DNA from: Protostelium mycophagum
Lineage: Eukaryota; Evosea; Variosea; Protosteliida; Protosteliaceae
DNA length: 64,000 nt
Reading direction: 5' to 3'
NCBI GenBank assembly: GCA_002081555.1
Contig: MZNV01001799.1
Coordinates: 41,830-105,829 of the forward strand
The notes beneath the pieces are model-generated. The model ran no database searches, was not told where the DNA came from, and saw only the letters and a list, made by a program, of their open reading frames with translations. Made by a program: the position numbers and the translations under genes. The first letter of the stretch is position 1, and each line of letters starts with the position of its first letter. Shown here in pieces: positions 57,213 through 64,000 of this stretch.

Positions 57213-60200
57213 TCAAAAGCCGAAATCGTTGTACACTCGGAGGACTTTCTTTCTGGATTTTTCCGGATAACTTTCGTCGAAAAAGATTTCACACGTCTTA
57301 AATGTGGCTCCAATCATCTTCTCCACTGTCCAATTGAACCGAAGAACGACCTGAATTATTTTAATTTTCGAATTTTTTCAATTATCCAGAAAATTCTAAT
57401 TTGATAATTGGAAACTTACCTCCCAAAAAAATTCAAAGCCTCGAGGCTGTGGTGGTCCGTCCACATTCTTTGGGACGACCTTACCAGCAGAATCCTTGTG
57501 CTTTGCAACTGCTTTCTTCCTGTGCGTCACAATCACCTTGACTCGATTAAAATGATAATCTCCGTTGTAGATGGTCAGAATTTCCTGTGTTTTTTTCTAA
57601 TTTGATGGAATTTCGACGAAATTTCACCTCTTGGTCCTTGATGATGTTGATGAATATGTTCCAAGATGAGCTTTCGTCCTCAAAAGGGCAACTTTCGGGC
57701 CAAGCACATTTGAGTTGTAGATAGGGTGCGGCCACTATGCTCTGGTTGATGCATTTTAAGACTCTCGTGGTCTTAAAGTCTTCCTTCATCACTTCTTCGA
57801 AAAATTTGGACAGTTGGCGGGAAGCGGTCACCTGTGAAATTTCAGTGATTTTTCGTTCCATGAATTTCACCTTGGAAAATTCCTTGGAAATTCGCTCTGT
57901 CAGTAGAGTCTCGCCAAGCTTTGTGGACAGTTTACACAATACTTCCTTCATTGCTTTTCCATTGTTGAAGGGTGTGCTTGTTGTTCTCGGAACAAGGGGG
58001 GAGGGTGGGGTGGCGTCCCGCTTGGGGGATTCTACAACGGTACCATCTACAACGATTTGTTTCAAGCGGTCGTCCAGCTCCGGTGTAGATGGGCTCGGTT
58101 GATTGAGACTCGAAGGTGATATTAAATTAACAGGGTCCTCTTTCAGTGCGGGAGCGGGGGAATCTACAACGATCAGAATTTCCGTGAAATTTCGAGGAAA
58201 TTCACCGTGAACGCGGTTGATGGCGTCCAGTTCTTTTCCAACAAAAGTTGAAACTTTTTCTTGAGGATCCAATGTGTTCCCAGAAAAAGATAGAGCAGAG
58301 ATATCATAAGAAGATGTCTCAAGTGTCAGCATAGCAGACAGTGATTTGAGACGCTCGACGTCCGAATTGAATTCCCTGATTTGGTGAGTTTTCTGTGAGA
58401 TTTCGGGAAATTTCATACCGAAGGGCGGTGGTGTGCTTTTGTTGTGACTGGGGGTCCTCTTTTTCGGAATTTCTGAGTACCGCAATGGAAAGTTCAATCA
58501 GCCTCCTCTGTGTTCTTCGCAGATAATCACAGACCTTTTGTTGCTGAAAAATTTAAGTCCACATCTACAACGAAGAGTTGTGCGGGTGTCCATAAAGACC
58601 ACCTCGAGATAACAAAGGAAGAATGTGAGATATCTCACCCTCTTGTCATGTTTGGGTGATTGCATCACGGAGATGATGACGATGTCTTGCACTCTGTCGT
58701 TCAGCATAGACACCACCGAACGTGCGTAAACCAACACCTTCTCTACAACCGGATTGGGCTGAATCATTCAGTTTCATTCGAATAAAACACATCTACAACG
58801 GCCATTATAGATATGTTGAAAAACGGAGGATCTACAACGAGGAAATGGTTACCTTGTTGATTTCGTGTTGGAAGGCCTCCAGTAAATCGTCGAATTTTCT
58901 TCGAGATTTCTCCAATTTCTCCGAAATCATGACCAATTTTTTGGTCCCTTGAGCAGTCGCTGCATTCTGTACAATCTTAGAAATTTCCGGGAAAATATGA
59001 AATCTACAACTGACCATTAATTCTTCGATCGTGCTGCTGGGAGTTATCCATATCGGGAAGGACCACGCCCATATCTGAAATTTCAGTGAATTTTAATTGC
59101 TATTTATAATTGTTTTTTATCTCACAAAATTTTCTTCACAAATCATAATTTTCTAAAATTTCATGGAAAAGTCACGGAGATTTCACCTTGATGCGCATGG
59201 ATACTTTCTTATCTTGCCCAGCAGCATCTCTATTATTCGGTGACACCGGATTGGAATTATTAGGGCTCCTTTCAATGGGTGAATTCATCGTTGTAGATGA
59301 GGGGGTTCCTCCCATGGGGGTGGAAGGGGGGGCAGAGGGAGATAGTGATATATTCGGTGAAGTGGGAAGGTCGATCACCTCCTTGGTAATATTTTCCTGA
59401 GATTTATCATTCCCAGAAATTTCTAAATTTCATATTTTTTTTATAATTATTTATTTTTAATTTGGAAACATTTTTTTTGCGCATAAAAAATGTTGTGGTA
59501 GAAAGAATTAATACCTGCTCAGCCACGTTACTGGTTGTATCTCTACGTGTTAATTTCGATTCTAAAAATCTCCTCACAGGCCCTTTCCTGGAAATTGCTC
59601 AAGGTACGGTTTTTTGGTGGTTATTGGTGAGTATCTACAACGATGTAAAAACTCACTGTACAGAGATGGTTATTTTGCTCTTGACTGGGGCACCTTCCAA
59701 CACTTGTACCTATTTTTGTCATCACTGTAGAAATCTCCAAGAATTTTCAAAACACCCAAGTCAACAATTTAAATCTATCAAAATGAATTTCCAAAGAGAT
59801 ATTTCAATTATTTTAAATGTGAAAAGTGTCTAAAACGTCTTGCCTTCGATGCCAAGCGCGGGAAATCGATGGAGACAGGGAGTGCACCCAGCGGCCTGCT
59901 CCACTTTTCTCTCATACCGTCTAATAATCCTAATTTACTATTCGTTGTGGGCGGCGATGTAGAAGGGGGTGTGGTAGAGGGTGTCACACTCAAAAATTTC
60001 GCGGAACGTCGTTGTAGACGATTGAATTGAGCGGTAGGAATATCTGTCGCTATTTTTGTCAATTTTCAAAACAAAATCTTATTGGTTTTCAAATTTTGGC
60101 ACAACTTAGAACTTTATTCTGCAAAAAAATGAATTGTGTTTTTATCCCTGTGGTCTTCAAAAATGGATAAAATTTCAAATTCAAATAGAAGAATGAAAAG

Positions 60201-60740
60201 GCGAAATACTACTTTGTGTGTAATCCTCCATGGTCATATGTGGTGACACTGGTGGTGCCTTTGTCGGCCGTATCTATATTCCATCAGTTACACCTGCATC
60301 TACAAACCGACATAACAGATCTACAATTCCATGAATGCTTACGTCATCAGCAGACTTTGAGAGCAGGAATTGGGGGTCGTCGTTTGATACTGGGGGTTTC
60401 GGTTTGACAACATCTCTTCTGGTGACGGCATTATCTGAAGATTTTTTTGTTTGCAAACCTATTGTAGATCAGTATTTTTGTTGAGTTTTTTAAAATTCAA
60501 GACTTACTCAAAAACGATCCATTTTTAGATGTTGCGACGGCACCCTTCCTGCCGGTATATGGGGATGTGGCAGAGGAGGATCTCACTATCTTATTGATAT
60601 TTGGTTCCTGGATGTTCGTGAATATTCGGCACGTCTACAACGAGACAGACCTCGCGTGACACCTTTTCTTTCTCTTGGAATTCTTCTGGAAATTGCACAC
60701 GGCGAGACATTTGAGCGGCAGCTGAGCGGAGTGCGCTCAT
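57213..60740 (-). CDS. Large protein of unknown function with conserved C-terminal domain
   Basis: Start ATG 60740 (MSALRSAAAQMSRRVQ). About 14 exons. The first third is Ser/Pro/Thr-rich (VTPSTTPPSTSPPTTNSKLG, SPNISLSPSAPPSTPM). Then a compact segment KKVSMRIKIWAWSFPIWITP with STIEELM, coiled segments (EKLEKSRRKFDDLLEAFQHE), YARSVVSMLNDRVQDIVIIS and VCDYLRRTQRRLIELSIAVL. The C-terminal domain runs CINQSIVAAPYLQLKCAWPE, SSSWNIFINIIKDQ, ILTIYNGDYHFNRVKVIVTH, GFEFFWE and FKTCEIFFDESYPEKSRKKV, stop 57213. The exon(s) between about 59400 and 59830 are not resolved. I do not recognise the family. It has the highest density of the CGTTGTAGAT word in the window, in introns and as codons for VVD. Confidence 0.65.
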
Positions 60741-60822
60741 GTTTTGATTGATTTGGACTAGTGTAGAGAGTCCATCCAATTGGAAATGCTGGCGGTGTTA
60801 TTTTCCAAAATTTTTATTTATA

Positions 60823-61730
60823 TTATTTTTTCTGAGTATATTGGCAACCGGTTCAGGAAATACAAATGGCAAAACTTCATTTGAAAAATACAACGATTTG
60901 TGCGAAGGAATTTTTAGACAAAATCAATGTCGAGTACAAAAGTCGACATACTTGGTTTGCCCTCTCCACCAATTCTCTAAGAATATTCCTCGGTGTCGAT
61001 AGTGATGCCGACAGCTTGGACAATTTGGCCAAGCCGGCTTCGTCTGTCATGGACGATGTCTCGAAATATGGACATCCCAATGCGGCACCGACTCTTTTTC
61101 CTTTTTCTTCTTCTATTCTCCTGGGTCTGTCCACTGTTGTTTTCAGTCTACATGATATCTTCCACGTCAAAAAAATGAATGATCAGGTTGATAATGGTAT
61201 GATTGGACTGACCATTTGTTCCTACTACCACCATTGGCACGTTAGACATCGGGATCCCCTGCGTACCCTTGACTCTCAATAGTTCATTTCTAAAATAAAG
61301 AATGCCTTGAAGGCTCTGTATGTCTGCCACACTAAATACGAAAATAAAGGCGTGGCATTTGGCCAGGTGCTGTTTGGATCAGAAGGATGTAAATCAGTTG
61401 TCACGACAAAATCAGATGCCTATGAAATTGAACGAGCTATGCACGAAACTACCTCTGTGTGTTGAGTCTGAAGCGTTAGACTCCCTCCTATATCTTTTAA
61501 GAAGACCTCATACTCCTCCTCGTTCGTGGTGATGTGATGTCTATAATCATCCTCTAAAGTCGAGAAGTATTTCGGCTCGAATTCATCATATAATATTCTT
61601 GTTACGAGTGAAGTTTTGCCAACCCTCTCACCACCAACAAAACACTGCCAAGTGTGATTCATCAAAATCGAAGAATAAGATGGCAACCACATACCACTCT
61701 TAGGCGAGTCTCTTTGTCCACATCAGCCAT
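60823..61730 (-). CDS. Ras-superfamily small GTPase, divergent
   Basis: ATG 61730 (MADVDKETRLRV), intron, then P-loop FVGGERVGKTSLVTRILYDE, switch I region with YFSTLEDDYR, and a degenerate switch II DIGGSL in place of DTAGxE. Next CHAFIFVFSVADIQSLQGIL, VPMVVVGTN (the NKxD position becomes N-V-D after splicing) and YFETSSMTDEAGL (ETSSM matching the ESSA/ETSA motif). The end is ERANQKK with no CAAX box. All five introns keep frame. Loss of the Gln after the switch II Gly pair predicts poor intrinsic GTP hydrolysis. It is divergent from typical Ras, Rab and Rho. Confidence 0.82.
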
Positions 61731-62641
61731 GTATTAGAGCCGTCTGTATGGAACGATCGGCGTTTCAACAAACCGGCAATACCACAAAAACTTTTTTACA
61801 GTCTACAGTATTGTAGAGAAACACCCAGTCGATTTCTTTGTCAATATAATAATGCCATCCATCATATAAAAAGAGTGTATTATAGTTAATTTTATTTATT
61901 TAACAAAGGTCTCTAGAAGCAAGTAGTGAATTGGGATTGCTAATGACCTTTGTCTGAGACCATGTTCTATTCAGTTTAGTGCAGGTGAGGCAAGGCATTT
62001 TCAATGATTTGTTTGAAATTTAAAATAAAGCTCTTGTAATGGTCAGCCTGGGAGAAAGGTCTGACCATTGGTATCTAACATTAAAACACAAACAACAATG
62101 AAGAGTTAGACTTTGGCAATTCAAGCGTGTAGACACCAATGCATATGCCATCCTGATCTTCTGTACAACAGAATGACTCTTAATAAAACCTCAGTCTGTC
62201 TCACTCTGTCTGACATAGTTAAGACTACAGTAGCATTTTGACTTCTTTGTTTCTTCACTGCTCCCATGTTTTGTCCCTGCTGTCTTTGAGCTTGAGACAA
62301 CACATTTTACTGTGAGACAACACATTTTACTGTGAGCCAACAAGTATTTTGAAGTCTTTAAAGAGGTGCCACTACCTATGTGCTGGTCTAAGGCCGCTAC
62401 AGCAGGCTCTGTGCCCGCCACAATTTACACGGCCTTTACACGTGTTTTGTGTTGTAGATTGCAACTGTGGACAACTCACAAATACGACATTTAAATACAT
62501 AAACTTGCAGCCGTGTGAGTTGTTGCCGACCAAAGATTTTTTCTGTTTCATTTGAATACTGCCAAATCCTTTGTCTGAAGAAGCACAACACACAGATGGA
62601 GGTATACTACTGGATGTCTTCTTGTATTTTCTGACACCATC
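61731..62641. other. Intergenic region
   Basis: 910 bp with no supportable gene. It contains the direct repeat listed next. Confidence 0.4.
62293..62338. repeat. 20-bp tandem repeat (2.3 copies)
   Basis: TGAGACAACACATTTTACTG occurs twice head-to-tail (62293-62332), with a third truncated start (TGAGCCAACA). Confidence 0.8.
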
Positions 62642-63247
62642 ATGAGAGGGGATGAGGCTTCTTTTGAAGATGAGAGTGACATCAACCCCTACGTCAGTTT
62701 CCTCCCTCATCCTGCAGAGATATCAAATAGAGCAATTAATACTGCAGGAATTTATGGAGGTGCCAACACAGACAGAAACTGGGATTCAGTTATCACCATC
62801 ATAACTGCCTCTGGCGGTGTGCACGTTCTGAACCCCATCTGCGGCCACACATACAGATTCACTACCATGGGCGCAAGTATCCACCTCTCATGCGTTTTTT
62901 AAAAATATTTATAGACATGGCTCCACTGTTTAGAAGCTGTACATAAAATGGGCTCTAGTAATTATCAGTGTTTTGAGGTTGCGCCACGATTTTGCAACAT
63001 CTCCAGCAACATTTTTGTGATTTTAGCAACTTTAGCCGCTGTACAGCGAAAATCATTGTAATGTTATAATGACAGTATTTACCCACTAGGTTGATAAACC
63101 TCAAACTAATCAATACATGTGTGAAATATGTGACATTGAGGTCTACTTCAACAACAAATCATGGTCTAAGCACATACAATCACACAAACATAAACGACAA
63201 ATGATTGAATGTTCATTTTTTGATGAGGACATTTCAGCCATATTGTG
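62642..63247 (+). CDS. Possible C2H2 zinc-finger protein
   Basis: ATG 62642 opens about 78 acidic/neutral residues (MRGDEASFEDESDINPYVSF) up to a donor near 62877. An exon after the acceptor at about 63091 reads NQYMCEICDIEVYFNNKSW then SKHIQSHKHKRQ, a C-x2-C-x13-H-x3-H finger of the U1/JAZ kind with a basic tail, stop 63245. Middle exons (62880-63090) are not resolved, so the two parts may belong to different genes. Confidence 0.4.
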
Positions 63248-64000
63248 ATTTTATGGATGTTATGAAACGCATTTTGAACGACAAGTTTGCATATGAGCGT
63301 ACATAATTTGAATTTATAGATAATGATTTGATATTTTTGTAAGTCTTCTTTGGAGAAGTAGAGCATCAGATAGCATATCTCATCCATGTGACAGCATCAT
63401 TTGGCAACATATGGATACACTGTTGCAAGATAGAGAGGAACTTCTAATGCCATCCATATTTGTAGATGAATGTACACCTTACACACAGCACAATGGGAAA
63501 TCTACAGGTGTTTACGTCAGTAGAGACCTACAGATTTTTTTTTGAAACAGTTGAACGTTGAGCCTTGCATGGGTACTGCATATCATCCTAAAACTGACGG
63601 GGTTCTCTCCCACCGGTCCTTCCCTGCGTCCGAGTCCCTTCCTCTGTGAGTCGATCCTCACAATCACAGGCATCATGCAATGCCTCAAAGTAAACCCATT
63701 GCTTAAACCCAGAGCAGACAACTCGGCCTTGGTCACCGCAGTGACTACCACATACACAGAGGCCGTCTGGGACTTATGATCCCAAAACAGACGGCAACTA
63801 GCGGGATCTACACTCCTCTTAAGGACATCCCCCAAAGACATGTACATATTAAAGTGGGAAAAGATAAAGGGGTAGGAATAAATGAAACAAAAAGACAACA
63901 AACATACCAATTGAGGACAGATCCTTTGCTCTCTCCAAATGACACACCAACTCAACCATATAAAGGAAATGTATAAAACACTCACCTCCATCATTACTAA
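63248..64000. other. Poorly coding right end
   Basis: Apart from the retroelement-like scrap listed next I see no supportable gene. Long frames exist on both strands (63512-63994 minus) but show no domain or splice logic. Confidence 0.35.
63551..63600 (+). pseudogene. Possible LTR-retrotransposon integrase remnant
   Basis: A 16-codon stretch reads NVEPCMGTAYHPKTDG, matching the S/TAYHPQTDGQ motif at the end of Ty3/gypsy-type integrase cores. Nothing recognisable flanks it. Short motif only. Confidence 0.3.

Larger units (their letters stand above)
224..59642. repeat. Dispersed 10-bp word CGTTGTAGAT / ATCTACAACG
   Basis: Exact plus-orientation copies start at about 224, 1822, 1898, 11061, 31839, 34823, 42530, 42609, 57563 and 59289. 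Reverse copies start at about 9288, 24058, 31619, 47436, 47811, 48014, 51027, 58044, 58162, 58563, 58791, 58830 and 59633. Many 8-9 bp near copies add to this. They occur as 3' splice sites, inside exons in both orientations, and in spacers. Confidence 0.85.

Noticed and set aside
63512-63994. 160-codon minus-strand frame at the right end
   Set aside because: No start context, domain or splice logic; composition looks random.
1-64000. Fungal origin suggested by the Zn2Cys6 cluster and GABA-type permease
   Set aside because: The intron style, GARP-type Myb factor and small secreted proteins fit an amoeba-like protist better; one domain is not enough to assign a fungus.
1-64000. CRISPR arrays, operons with ribosome binding sites, rRNA genes
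   Set aside because: None seen; the sequence is eukaryotic with spliced genes.

Overview
This window is nuclear DNA from an intron-dense, compact protist. Nearly every protein is split by many tiny introns of about 35-60 nt with GT..AG ends, often ending TTGTAG. Genes lie on both strands and are separated by only a few hundred bases. The proteins are typical eukaryotic housekeeping factors: eEF1B, the Sec1/Munc18 protein SLY1, a mitochondrial EF4/GUF1 GTPase, diacylglycerol kinase, a RhoGAP, a Ras-like GTPase and a sigma-1/ERG2-type sterol isomerase. Secreted amoeba-like proteins and a GARP/Myb-like factor are also present. An amoebozoan such as a protosteloid amoeba fits best, but that is inference from style and gene content. 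Gene spans below run from start codon to stop codon and include introns. Exon joins were made by hand from reading frame and splice signals.

Layout. 1-6 kb, minus strand: a repeat-bearing disordered protein, an LRR protein, and protein A, which carries homeodomain-like helix-turn-helix (HTH) modules. 6.5-14 kb: eEF1B, an unidentified gene, a coiled-coil protein, and SLY1. 14.6-20 kb: a GH18 chitinase, a small cysteine-rich secreted protein, and an amino-acid permease. 20-26 kb: a coiled-coil protein, RhoGAP, a Pro/Tyr-rich small protein, and a GARP/Myb-like factor. 26.5-37 kb: GUF1, diacylglycerol kinase, an FAD monooxygenase with a nested antisense ORF, an ERG2/sigma-1 homologue, and a membrane protein. 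38-49 kb: a regulatory-looking cluster with an unidentified nuclear-type protein, small basic proteins, and three more HTH-module genes (B on plus, D and C on minus). D joins a perfect fungal-type Zn2Cys6 cluster to the HTH module and a coiled coil. 49-55 kb: a beta-helix/EGF surface protein carrying a foldback element in an intron, then two convergent intronless YrhK-like membrane paralogues. 55-64 kb: a HExxH protein, a large unknown protein, a Ras-like GTPase, and a poorly coding end with a C2H2 finger and a possible retroelement scrap.

The two strongest signals for follow-up are the HTH/Zn2Cys6 protein family and a 10-bp word, CGTTGTAGAT/ATCTACAACG. I count about 23 exact copies of the word in 64 kb. 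They occur in introns (often as the 3' splice site), exons and spacers.
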